Positions 12,937 through 24,328 of a stretch of DNA of 64,000 nucleotides are shown here, in pieces. Positions within the stretch are counted from its first letter, which is position 1, and every line of letters begins with the position of its first letter. Under the pieces are notes generated by a model. It was not told the DNA's origin and did not search any database. It saw only the letters and a list, made by a program, of their open reading frames with translations. Location of the stretch: contig NC_036464.1 of assembly GCF_002775205.1 (NCBI RefSeq), forward strand, positions 5,945,291 to 6,009,290. The letters run 5' to 3'. The DNA comes from Xiphophorus maculatus. Its lineage: Eukaryota > Chordata > Actinopteri > Cyprinodontiformes > Poeciliidae. A program made the position numbers and the translations under genes.

Positions 12937-13990
12937 CACTGAAACCCAGGAAGACATCAATGAAACATTTTAACTAATAAACATGGGATTAGAATCAATT
13001 CAGGTTAAGGGCTTAGAAATTAATTGCAAAACAGTTTACACATATTTAGGATTATAATGCCTTTTTATTTTAATCTAGCTTCTGATTACTTTTCAAAATC
13101 ATTCAGACCAGTAGAGACAATATATTACTTTTGTCTAAAAGACTGTACTTTTAACAAAAGAAACAACGGGGGAGATGTTTGCCTTACATACTGATTTACT
13201 CTGAAGCTAACATGCGAAGGCAAACATTGTTAAATAGACAAATGAACACAGAGTTTTGTTTGTGCATCTACATCTTGGGAAAAGACGAGCAATACATTGA
13301 AAACGTTTTTTAGATTGACCTAAGAGCCTCATTTCTGTTTATCAAATAAAACTGTATCTACTCTGTATTTTTTACTGTTTCAGCTGAAAAGGAAGGAGAA
13401 AAACGAACCTTTGGGTTGCAATAAAAAAGAAAATTATTGAAAGGCTTTTGGTGGTATACAGACAGTAGTCACATGTCTGAAATGTGATCCAGTCTTTGTC
13501 AGGTTCTAAATTAAATCTAACCTCAAGCGTATAAACATTTTCAGACATAAAACGGTTTATAAATAATTTGCCTCTCTGTGCTTTATTGTCCTCCCTGGTA
13601 CAGATATGTAAAAACCCCTTGTATAAATATATTTTTTTTTATTGCAGCAGCATAATATCACACTTAAATATGTAGAAGAACCTAACGTATATGAGTGTTT
13701 TTTTTTTCTTACAATTTTTTTGAGATTTCCACATATAAAGGTAAATTATGCGTCTGCTGAACTATTTTCTCTGTTGCTTTTTCCAAATATTTTGGAAAAT
13801 GTTCAAGTCTTCTGGTGAGTGAGGGGATTTTCCAGACGTCTGTCCCCTGTTTCATGGAGTGTTTGTTGCAGGGAAAAACTCCACCTTGATCTCGTCTGAT
13901 TAAAATCAAACAATTCCAGTTAAAGTCCCTGAGTAGCAAATAGCAAAAGTTCGCATTTGTGATGGTAGGAGAGAAAAATTGTCTCTAATG

Positions 13991-14004
13991 GTTGTCATGG
14001 CAAC
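13991..14004. promoter_or_regulatory. RFX X-box-like palindrome
   Basis: GTTGTCATGGCAAC matches the palindromic RFX-family X-box pattern (GTNRCC, AT spacer, GGYAAC) with one deviation in the left half. Sequence match only; it sits in the presumed ogfrl1 3' UTR. Confidence 0.35.
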
Positions 14005-15625
14005 ATGATGGCAATATTTTTAATGATAAACCCAGGATGTCGTCAGGTCTTCTTTTTCACAGTTTCGGTTGTTGCCTCTGACTGCAGAGACGGACAAGTT
14101 GATATTTCCTGCTTTACTTTAATAGCATGTTTTCTCATCTTTCCCATTTTGAAGAGCGGCTGAGAGTAATGGCCCTTGGTTTTCATTATATTCATACCGG
14201 AGGGAAACACGAGGTCATTGATTCCTAACTGAAAAGTAATTGGCAAGAGTAAAACAATAAATGAAAATAAAATAATAATGAATAATAAATCATAATAAAA
14301 TAAAAAAGCTTCAGTTCCATTCACTTACTGTGGATGCATGTGAAGTTTTTCCACATCATTAGATTTTTTATTTTTTATTTTTTGGTGAACATATATTTTA
14401 ATACTTTTCAAACATAAGATAAGAAAAAGATAAGAACATGCTACTAAAGTAATGCAGATTTTTTTTTTTTTGCAAATGAATTCATATTTTATTACTCTTG
14501 AAAATGAAAACATGCTACTAAGAAGATTTGATGAGGCGCTAAGTTGAATTTTTGTGCTCCTGCAATAAAAATTTAATAATTTAAACATTTTTTACACATC
14601 TCCAGAAATGGTGAGGTTTAGTGTAGGAGGATTTATTTGTTCATTTGTGACTGAAAACAGATTATCAGCGCCGCCGCCACAGGATGTATTGTCGTCTATA
14701 AGCCTTTTGTTCTTAAATCAAAAACAAAAATACAGTAAAAATGGATTTTGACTGAAGTTATTGTGACTGAAATGTGTATGTTTGATGTTTTTGACAATCT
14801 GTCTTCCTGAGTCGATACACTGTAGGTTTCTCTGATCTGCTGCACATCATAAACACAACACCTGGTCAACTTGTGCCATAATTTACCTTAATGTGAAAAC
14901 GTGAACTCCAACCTCATGCGTAGGTTTTTGACCATGTTTTTAAGCCTGTGAATTTGACTTTAAACCACTCTTTAGGGCTAAGTTTGATGCTCTTTTTGCT
15001 CAAATAAATACGAATTTTAATTTAAAATAATAATTTTGCACAAATATTGTAATAATTTAAGGACGTAGTGTGTAGTGCCATAGAGGGAAATGTTGAAGTT
15101 GTTCATCTTGGAGGCAGGTTTAGTGTAATTAATTAAATATTCTCTGCTTGCAATAGATAGAAATCTGTGAAATTAAAAGCCATGTAAGGGTTAAGCAGTT
15201 CTTCCTGACTTAATCAGATTTTCTTCCTGCTGACAAGGTTTCAACATCACTCTTCAGCCAAGTGTATCTGATATAATTGTAAAAGTACCTTTTCAGGTAG
15301 ATTGTATGATAACATGGACTCAAGTATGTTGACTTTTTGTGAAATTAATATGTAAACATACAGTATTGTGTGTGTGTGTGTGTGCAGGTATCTCTAATAT
15401 TCTTAAGTGCCTCTTTTGTATGTTTTATTTATACCTGTATGCTGAGCGTAGTGTCTACACCGACTTCTTGTACATTGTGATTTTTGTACAGCATTTTGAT
15501 ATTTAAGTTATTGTTTGCTTTGTAATCATATATTCTATGGGTAATAATGTACAGCAGGAATAAACCTATTAGGAAGAATCACTATAGAGGACAAGTTATT
15601 CCAAATATTTGTATCTGGCTTCTGC

Positions 15626-15631
15626 AATAAA
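15626..15631 (+). terminator. ogfrl1: Candidate distal poly(A) signal of ogfrl1
   Basis: The sequence TTCTGCAATAAAACGTG contains AATAAA. It follows a block of TGTA-rich and T-rich sequence of the kind found near 3' UTR ends. Other AATAAA hexamers occur at about 15559 and 16198, so the site is a best guess. Confidence 0.4.
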
Positions 15632-16059
15632 ACGTGATTGTTCTACAGAATATTTCCTCAGCGTTGTGATTTTGTTCCTTTGGTGTAGAGATCAAGTTTT
15701 CTGTTATAAAAAAAAGAACATTACCTTTTTTTTCCTTCAAAAGAAGATTAAATGTTTAAAAACATTTTTTTTTACTGTTTTACAGAAAGGGTAGGAAAAT
15801 GTCCTTTTTTATGTTTTTTTGTGCTAGTTTAGAAAATCCGAAGGCCAAACAAACACTAAAATCACTTTTTTTTCACAAATCAAATTAAGCCTTCATAAAT
15901 TTGCATATTTTTAGATTTTTAACTGCTTATGATCTAAAGCAGAATACATTCATTGATGCATAAAATTAAAGATCCAACAATCTGATATTGAAAAATATTC
16001 CAGAATGGGTATCAGTGACAATGTTCCTGATCAATAAGGGCAGATATATTCAGTCTAAT

Positions 16060-16431
16060 CATTTATTTCACATTATATTTAGAATTCCTAATTGTACTGT
16101 CTGAACCATTTAGAAGGTTAATTGCAGTTTATTTTTGTCACTTTCTGTTTATTATTATTTTTACACAGGCTGTTTTATTTCTAATTGCGCTGACAGAATA
16201 AATTAAAGTTGGGTTGTTTTTACATGTTTAACTAAACTTGTGAAGCCATTGGTGTATTTAAGTGTGCTGTACATGTACAGACTTATGAAATAAATGTGTA
16301 ATTCTGTACATTTATGTCTGTGTTTAAAATTCAATTCAATCTAGAACTGTTTTTCTGTGTTGGTTCAGTATAGGCCGATACCAAACCTCAGATATTTGTA
16401 TCAGAAGTGTGAAAAGTGAATCGGTGCATTT
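16060..16431 (-). mobile_element. Dispersed repeat, family E (TGCACCGATTC end), copy 1
   Basis: Ends GTGAATCGGTGCATTTTGAC, preceded by GGCCGATACCAAACCTCAGA. The whole block is the reverse complement of 61295-61680: ATTGCAGTTTATTTTTGTCA here answers AAATAAACTGCACC there, and GTTGGGTTGTTTTTACATGT answers ACATGTAAAAACAACCCAAC. This end sequence is typical of hAT-like non-autonomous elements. Confidence 0.7.
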
Positions 16432-19400
16432 TGACATAAACCCATAAGCCATTCAGCCTACAATTCCTCAATGCATATTTCTCAGACAGGTAAATAATGA
16501 CAAATAAACACAAAAAATAGAAATAAGCCTAACAAATGTATTCATATGATTAAAATCATTTGAAATAATTGACATTTTATTGATGCTAAAATTTTTGCCT
16601 GTGGGTGACTTAAACAACAATCTCAGGAGCTTCTTGAGAGACGCCAGGAAAGAAATCCAGTGCAATTTTCCAGGACAGAGAACACATCTGCTGCAGCTGA
16701 TCTGCCAGCCGAATAATTGGATTACAGCCTTCAGAGAAAAGAGCTGAAGACAGAGATGCACCTTCTGAAATACAAACTTAAACAACTGTGCCTTGCAAAG
16801 AAACCAGGAGACGGTTCATGAGGTAAAATTTAAACAGATGTCGCCTGAGCATAAAGACGCCTGTCGTCTTCTGAAAACAGCGGCTAAGTCGGGTTGCAGC
16901 TTCTGAATGTTGGTTCTTTTATCAATAAAAGTATTGGTCAAGTCTTGCAAAAAAAAAAGTAAAAATGTGAGAACAGCTGGCAAAAATAGTCACTTAAAGC
17001 GGATTAACAAATACTACTAAAATATATATATTTTTTGCCTATGTTCTCTACCACTGTATACATTTGTTTTTTTTTTAAATATCACAATATTCTTTAAAAA
17101 AAAATCCTGCTAGCACTCTAGTGAACTAATTTTCAATCTCATAGCTTAAAATGGTAATAAACAGTAAAACAGCTGATTGTGTTTGCCTGTGGACAATAAA
17201 ATAAATATAAATAATCACCATAGACAACATTTTTACAGCTCTAATAGTTGAATAATTCAGTCAGATCTTTATGTATGTAACAAGTGATAATTAATATTAA
17301 TATCAAGTTACAATTAAAACAACAATTAATATTTAACTAAAATGAGTAGCCCTAAATTTCACTCCTACCACCAATGGATGGTAAAAAACATAAAATGTGT
17401 AATTTAAAGCTTTCACAGATCTGCTAAGACTAAAAAGAGATCAATAAATAAGCCAATAAATAGTTACAATTTGAAACTGTATAACTAACAATGTCTCCTC
17501 TTGAATAAATTAAGGAGGGAGATAAAACTTAGAATAAATAAATGTGTATACAAAAGTATTTAATGTTGCTTTAGAATAATAAGGAATTGTTGTTGAATTT
17601 CTGGCTTTAAATACAAGCAACCAACTCTTCATCTTTTTGAATTCTTGTTTTTTTTTCTTGTTGCCATATTCTGTGTTGTGATTTTCTCCTGTTTACCATT
17701 TTCTCTGTGCAGTGTGGGTGTTTATATGTGTCTGTCTGCAGATTGGCACCTTTTCTGCAGTGTTGGCCAACAACAGATGGCGTCTCCATGTGGTTCCTGT
17801 CTCTTGTCTTCCAGTTCCTCATGCAGGGTTGTGCAGAGAACGTTGTTATGCTTTCAAAGTGACATTTAAAAAAAAATGTTTTTCTTTCATTTCTTTTATA
17901 GAAATGATGGCACAGAAATGGCTACCAGCTCTCATTCAATTACAGCAAATCTAAAGACAAAGGTTGTTCAACACACTACTGCTTCAGTTTGTTTGATCAT
18001 TTATTTATTTATTTACAGAAAACTGATCCTTTTTGCTCATGATTGGCTTGAAAGATTAAGTCAGAAAGCTGATCTAACCATAACCCATTTTTTGAGTAAT
18101 TTTTGTTTTATAACCCAACACCGAGGCAAAGATGACAAATAATATTTGATGGATGTAAAGTAGTGATGCTACACTCCTGTACAGTAGGTGGCGGTATGAA
18201 CCTGCCTGTGATCCGCAATAATGGACAAGAAGAACAAAGCAACAGGCAAGACGATTCTCAGGAGTCCTACATCAGGTCTGAAAGGTTATTTGCGGGATTC
18301 AATGGAGAAATCAACGTTATAGCCCAAGTTTTTCTCAGCCAGAGGAAAACAGTTTCAATGGATGTGAGTGTGAACGCTTGTCTTGATGGACGTATTTGCA
18401 GCACAGAAAGCGGGTGAGTAATAACTTAAATAATACTGGCTTGTGAAAATCTGCCTTCTGGAAAATGCTTAAAAAATAAACATTAGCATAAAAAGGTGTT
18501 TACATGTAAATACAACAGTTACTGCAGCATGTGTTCATGCAGCCATAGAGCTAACATTTGAATTTACTCACATAAAATCAAGCATAACTACATTCACTTT
18601 TTGATCTTTGATTTGATTATCAATAATTGTCGCTCTGACAAAAAAACTGGATGTTTACAACCAGTTACGTTTGTACAGACGAACATTTGGTAGTTGCGGT
18701 CGATCACAGTTTCATTCAACTAAACAAGAGATAGGCTGCATTTCTCCAGACTCCATTTTGGAAATGGAGGGTTTCCCCAAGTATATTATAGGCCTGGCAG
18801 CCCGCCATGCTTTACTAGCCCCACCGCCAGGCTAAGCCTTTCTTGTTAATGCTTTTAGGAAAAAAGAAGTCTTTTTTTAAATTTTTTTATTTGTATTGCA
18901 AGCGTCTCTGTTGCTCTGAGTGTTTCACTGTCAAAGGAGATTTATTCCTAAAAGCTAAAAGATATGTTTATAGAAGATAGGTTTATAGTTTGTGCATCTA
19001 AAGCCGGACCAATCACACCGCTGGCGCCTCTGTGTGTTGCCTCGCGCATTGCAGCAGCTGGATGTCTTAAGTTTACCTCAGCGCAGATCACGCACGCCTC
19101 CTTTCACTCAAACTGGACACAGGCTGACCTGTATGGATATTTACATCAACCCCCTGTGAGGAATTCTGTTTCTTTCCAGAGTTATTGATCAAGGTAAGAG
19201 TTTAAAACCCGTTGCGTTAGCTCTGGTGGCACAGCTCTACGTGAACCTCAGGAATAACTTGTAGTGGCGATTTCAGAAGTGCATATTGAGCAAGCGATGA
19301 GAATAATTTCTATTTATGGACAAATAATTTTGTGCAGCTTTTACAAATCAACACGCTGCCTAGCGTGTGGCTTTGTGTTTGTCTATGCTGGTAAAGTTTA

Positions 19401-20532
19401 TGTATGTGTTCCCGGTTGGCCGGAGAGTTAGTGGTTAATGAACCAGTGCTAACCTCATCATGCAGGTTCAGCCTGGTGAGGAGCTTTCGCGCTCGCCTCG
19501 TAGTCACGCATCACGCTGGTTTTATATTATTTTATTATTATTTTTATTGTTATTTTTCCAGTTACATGATGCATCAAACCATATCAAATGCTTTGTCCAG
19601 CCAGAGTTAATGCACGCGGCTGCGCGGAGATCTGAGAAACTCGTCCCATAAACTGGACCAACCAAAATAGTTTCTGTGTCCCCTTGTTAAAAACTCAACA
19701 GACACAAAATGGAAGAGCTACTAAAGCCACATGAGCAGCATTAAATTAAATCTCCTGTTTGTGCAGCGGATTTAACTCATCATGCAGGGCCGGTCCAAGG
19801 CTGTATGATCCCTGGAGCAGAATTTGACTTATGGGCTCCTCTTACTGCTAAAAACATCAGCATCTCTAACAGCTTCTGTGTTAGATTTAGTGAAATCTGG
19901 GAGAGGGGGAGTAGTTTAATTGGCCAACCTAAAAAGCAATAAGTTATACTCACAGTTTACTAATTTGTATTTGTGAACAAACAAAGCTCAAACTAAAAGA
20001 TTTAACTCATAGCATCAGATTGATGCTATGGTAACAAAACAATTTAACTATGAATATTGTTCTTCGAACTTTTACAAAGTAAACTTGCCAGCTCCTTAAA
20101 ATCTTACATATAAATGTTAAAGTTTGCTCTTAATTTGGTTTTCTGAAAGGTTCATTATCTTGATGTATTAGTAACTGCTGCTGATTTTTAAATGCTTCAG
20201 TAATCCAGTGTCAGAATGACACTGGAGTGTTTTTTGATACACACACTGTATGTGTTGTTGTTCTACTGCTTACAGTTTCCTTCCCCAGTTTCATGCTGGG
20301 CAACTTCTGTCTCTGCACGGAGTTTCGCTTCAGTCTCAATGGGAGGCAACAGCTGGACTTAGTATCGGTTTCGGGGGCTTTCCCAGTAAAGTCTCGGCCA
20401 AAACTCATGCTGAGATAAAAGTGAACTTCTGCTTTTTGTGGTTTCCAGAACCAGAACCTGTTATTATTTTTCTTTTACATGCAACTGTCCTATATCTGAC
20501 CTGAAAATAAAGCAACTATGTTATTGCCAAAA
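16432..20532. other. Gene-free intergenic stretch with one exon-like block
   Basis: Mostly AT-rich with no recognisable protein. An open frame at 18163-18413 ends at a perfect GTGAGTAAT donor but encodes nothing I recognise. A GC-richer patch at 19000-19200 ends in a plausible donor (CAAG followed by GTAAGAG). Both could be untranslated exons, but nothing confirms this. Confidence 0.4.
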
Positions 20533-20562
20533 AATATATATATACAGTATATACAGTATATA

Positions 20563-20624
<62 letters not shown>
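20533..20624. repeat. (TA)n microsatellite with TACAGTATA prefix
   Basis: About 60 bp of perfect TA repeats (20564-20623) are preceded by TATATACAGTATATACAGTA variants. It abuts the 5' end of the LINE fragment, and TATATAT reappears just past that fragment's 3' end. This suggests the element integrated into a TA-rich target. Confidence 0.9.
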
Positions 20625-20626
<2 letters not shown>

Positions 20627-21310
20627 ACCAGAGCAATAGAGGCCCAGATCTACCACACCAGACAAGACCCAAGGTGTAGGTTGTGCAAGGAGGCCCCTGA
20701 GACAGTCCAGCACATAACAGCAGGGTGTAAGATACTGGCAGGGAAAGCGTACATGGAACGACATAACCAAGTTGCAGGCATAGTGTACAGAAACATCTGT
20801 GCAGAATATGGACTGGAAACCCCGAGATCAAAGTGGGAAACACCCCCAAAGGTGGCGGAGAACGCCAGAGCTAAGATCCTGTGGGACTTCCAGATCCAGA
20901 CAGACAAAATGGTAATGGCAAACCAACCAGACATTGTCGTAGTGGATAAACAACAGAGGAAAGCCGTTGTGGTAGATGTAGCAATACCAAGCGATTGCAA
21001 CATCAGGAAAAAGGAGCACGAGAAACTAGAGAAATACCAGGGCCTCAGGGAGGAACTGGAGAGGGCCTGGAAGGTGAAGACCACAGTGGTGCCTGTGGTC
21101 ATCGGGGCCCTCGGGGCAGTCACCCCCAAACTGGACCAATGGCTACAACAGATCCCAGGAAGAACATCAGACATCTCAGTCCAGAAATGTGCAGTCCTTG
21201 GCACAGCCAAGATACTGCGCAGAACCCTCAAGCTCCCAGGCCTCTGGTAGAGGACCCGAGCTCAGAGGATAAGAACCACCCGCGGTGGGTGAGAAGGGAA
21301 TTTATATATT
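20625..21310 (+). mobile_element. 5'-truncated non-LTR retrotransposon, restriction-like endonuclease type (R2/R4/Rex6-like)
   Basis: The open frame to the stop at 21250 encodes the last part of the single ORF of an RLE-class LINE. It contains a zinc knuckle CX2CX8HX4C (20675-20728). It then has an endonuclease core with a Pro-Asp at 20927-20932 and the second catalytic Asp 15 codons later at 20975 (PDIVVVD ... AVVVDVAIPSD), followed by a Lys/Glu-rich helix (KKEHEKLEKYQ). The reverse transcriptase domain is missing, as expected from 5' truncation. A short 3' UTR of about 58 bp follows. The upstream extension of this frame across the TA repeat is not protein. The intact frame suggests a fairly recent insertion. 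Clade assignment from memory is uncertain. Confidence 0.82.
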
Positions 21311-22640
21311 CTTTGGATTTTAAAAAGCCTTAGAGTATTGGGCTTTTTAAAATTTTAGTTCCTAAATTTTAAATTGGACAGATCACATGATGCTAAACAG
21401 TCTAAACACTCGTATAGTAAATTAACACTTTAATTCACTGTCATTTATAGACAATATTTCACCACATCTGCCTTCCAACTATATTAGCATGTTGACTTTG
21501 TATGCTTATTTGTTTGTTTTTTGGTTGACAAAATTCTGCTTCACATGTTTTAATCTTAAATTTTTAAATATTTTTCTGTTTTTTGTAGTGTTGAGATGAA
21601 TTATTTGCAATTTTAAGGTATTTTTTATCCTCTCAATCGCCTTTTGTTTAGCTGTTAGATGGAATATATGACAGTTTGTTTTTTTTCTTTAAAGATATTT
21701 TTATATTTTTGGTTTCATTCAAGACTGAACCAAAAGAATGTTTCATAAACCAATAAAATACTTTTTTACAGTTCTGGATGGTAAAACTGGGATCTGGTCT
21801 TTTTCTGCTGCAGTTCTTGTGCTATGAAGCAATAATCTTAGTGAATGGTAAATGAAGGAGTGACACTTTGGCTCCATCTTGTGGCGCTTTCCTTTCAATT
21901 CATGAACAATGGGTTTAAAGTAAGTCAGAGGCTGGGGATTTTTTTTATTAGGTTATTTATGCTACAAAACAATGCATGTTTAGTTGTCTTACCGCATATT
22001 TAACTAATTAACTGTATTTAAACTTGAACTATTTCTTAACTTTTAGTTAATTTTAGATTAATAGGTTATCTGAACATGCAGAAAATAGGACACTGCATAA
22101 AACAACTTACATAAACTTCTCAAACCATTCTGCCTACTCAGTCCTAGAAGAGTAGAAGCAGCAAAACTATAGATTTTTAAGTTCAGAACATAATACAGAC
22201 TAGATTTTTAACATGTTCCGATGGACGAAACCTTAAAAAGAAAGGAAAGCGCAGTTTTTTCTCCTGAGCGTAGATTAGTGTGTGTGTGTGTGTGTGTGTG
22301 GGTTTGAGCACCAGTGGGACAACCATGACCGAGAATAGAGCCACTCCTCATTTCCTTCCCGGATGGCCAACTGTCCCCAGCAGTCCCGTTCAGGATGTCA
22401 GAGGAAGAGCACAACTTCTCAGCTTGAAAATAGATCTTCATTTACTCCGAGTTAAATATAACAGCTGCTGCCTTCTTCCACAGAAAAAGTTTAATAGATC
22501 TCGAAACAAAATGACCCAAAAAGCAACTGTTGTCAATATCTTTTTATTTCCAGAATGAACACGAAGTACATTATATTCATTTGTTCAGACAAATTATGTT
22601 TTTATAACCTTGTGAAGGTTTTGTGGGATGTGCTCCTGAG
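21311..22640. other. Gene-free intergenic stretch
   Basis: AT-rich, no exon recognised. A (TG)n run lies at about 22279-22300. The 22300-22560 segment is open on both strands but matches nothing I know. It lies just downstream of the mir-30c-like hairpin in the direction of miRNA transcription. Confidence 0.4.
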
Positions 22641-22716
22641 CCAAGCAGTGCAAACAGTCCCACTCCCGGCCACCAGGAGGCGCACGCCGAGAGTGTAGGG
22701 TGTTTACATTCCCTGG
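22641..22716 (-). ncRNA. mir30c: microRNA precursor, mir-30c-like
   Basis: Read on the minus strand, the 5' arm at 22708-22686 begins TGTAAACACCCTACACTCTC. This is miR-30c-5p with a U-to-C change at position 9 and an A-to-G change at position 21; the seed GUAAACA is intact. After a 15-nt loop, the 3' arm (22669-22648) begins CCGGGAGTGGGACTGTTTGC. It resembles the known miR-30c 3p pattern CTGGGAG-A/G-GGnTGTTTAC and pairs with the 5' arm through the whole duplex. The lower stem continues with partial pairing. Neighbours agree: the mir-30a-like hairpin lies 1.5 kb upstream on the same strand, and ogfrl1 and rims1 flank the pair as in human. The two changes could mean divergence of one paralogue after the teleost genome duplication. 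I cannot tell whether it is still processed. Confidence 0.82.
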
Positions 22717-24239
22717 ATCTCAGATCGACATTAGATGAAAACCTGAACTATGATGTGAAGCATTAATTTTGGTCTCCTCCTTTCTAAATATCAGCATATA
22801 AACTCAGATTAGTCAAATATTTATGCTTGGAATATTTCACCGGTTTTAATCTGTTCGTTTCATCAGAATGTTTTATACTCATGGCTTGAACACAGCTGAT
22901 ATTTAATCCCCAACTCAGGCAACAAGCCTGTTTTTTATTAATAGGATGATGAATGTAGGGGTGGAGGAGGGAGTGATCTTGAAATGCTTCCTTCCTTCCT
23001 TGTCTGTGGCCCTCTGGTGTGTGTTACACCCGCTTCCTCTTGGCTCTCTTTGTTGAAGGGAGGAGAGAAAACTTATTCAGGAGGAGCAGTTTTCCCAAAA
23101 CAGCACCTTCTCAAACTTTTAAGCAATAAAAAGGTGTCAGTTGCACTTTAAATGAGTTTCTGTTGCTTCTTTGCATGTCCGGTTAGTGTCTAGTAGTGGG
23201 CACAAGGTAAGCGCTTTAAAAGCTTTTAGCTATATAGCACTGCTAGCTAACAAATTATACTGAACACAGATTCTTTTAAAGGTGTTGTGCCCCACTTTTT
23301 TAATGACAACAAATATAAAAAGAGTAAAAGCATATATAATGAGCATATATCTACAATCTTAAAAGGTCTTGTTGAGGAAAGGTATTAGAAAAAAAAACAT
23401 TTTTAGCAAGTTTTAGGCAGTGACATCATTAGGTGAAGTAGCAGAATCACATTGAACGCGGGTGAAAAATGCTGAAAACTGGTCTGTAAATACCATCTGT
23501 ATCAATTCTCTTGAAAATGGGGGGCACATTAGATTGAGACAAGCAAGAAAACCATTATACAAAGACTGGTCAAACCTAGACTGAAGCTACAACTGGAAAG
23601 ATAGGGAGACATTTTTCAGGAAAACACTTAAGTCTATCCCATAGCATGCTAGGAAAGATCAGTTTCTAGTGCTCTGGAGCATCAGTAGCTGTCTATAAAC
23701 CTGTGCAAAATTTTAGTGATACTTCGCCAATGTCAAAAAAACAACATTTTGAAATTTCCTTAAATAAGAAGCACAATTAAAATCCCTCGTGAATAAGTTT
23801 GTTCATGCTATAAGCCATAAAAAAAATTCTCCTACTACTTCCTGTCATCTTCTTTTTCTTTTCTGCCAGTAGTAAAACTTTATTTTACTACTACCTCATC
23901 CTAGCGCAAAAGCTTTATCAAAAAACATGATTTTTCTCAAAATTGTCGTGTTTCCCTTAAGGGAATTTATTTTCGTAATTTTACTTTGTGTTCAGTGGAA
24001 ACACAGCTCTTGTTTACATGCATAACTGTCATGGCGCCAGGCTTCATTCGTTGCACAAAACTGGTTTTGCAGACTGTGAAAATGAACTACAACAAGAACA
24101 ATTCATGGAAAACAAGGTTTAGGGAAAAGATTGTTAGTAAAACAGTTACCTTATTCAAGTCAGAGGAGTGAACTGGCCTATATCTCTGTTTGTAAAGTTA
24201 AATGATGCTACGATGTGGAAACCTTCCTGAGATGGTAAG
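22717..24239. other. Spacer between the two miRNA hairpins
   Basis: No coding exon seen. If both hairpins come from one primary transcript, this is part of it on the minus strand. Confidence 0.5.
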
Positions 24240-24328
24240 GGCAGTTGGCTGCTGCAAACATCCGACTGAAAGCCCAAAAACTTAACACCAGCTTCCAGTC
24301 AAGGATGTTTACAGTAGCCCTGACTGCC
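24240..24328 (-). ncRNA. mir30a: microRNA precursor, mir-30a/mir-30e family
   Basis: On the minus strand the 5' arm (24313-24292) begins TGTAAACATCCTTGACTGGA, identical to miR-30e-5p. The 3' arm (24272-24251) begins CTTTCAGTCGGATGTTTGCA, identical to miR-30a-3p. The arms pair almost perfectly around a loop of about 19 nt. The basal stem GGCAGT...GGGCTAC against GCAGCCAACTGCC extends the helix, giving a textbook precursor of about 89 nt. The miRNA represses many mRNAs through the GUAAACA seed. By position (between ogfrl1 and rims1, opposite strand, next to a mir-30c hairpin) it is the orthologue of human MIR30A, although its 5' arm has the 30e sequence. It is presumably transcribed with the 30c hairpin from a non-coding host RNA. 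Confidence 0.95.

Larger units (their letters stand above)
12195..15650 (+). other. ogfrl1: Probable long 3' UTR of ogfrl1
   Basis: No further coding sequence follows the stop codon at 12192-12194. The stretch holds a nested pair of MITEs (12215-12936), AT-rich sequence with several TGTATAAATATATTTT-type elements, and ends in a T/A-rich block with TGTACATTGTGATTTTTGTA before an AATAAA at 15626. Treating all of it as one 3' UTR is inference; an earlier poly(A) site is possible. Confidence 0.4.

Noticed and set aside
20438..20624. N-terminal part of the 270-aa frame (Ile-Tyr repeats)
   Set aside because: It is translated TA microsatellite fused by chance to the LINE frame. The protein homology begins only after the repeat.
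22300..22320. GAGCACCAGTGGGACAACC considered as a second REST site
   Set aside because: Too many mismatches in the right half of the RE1 consensus.
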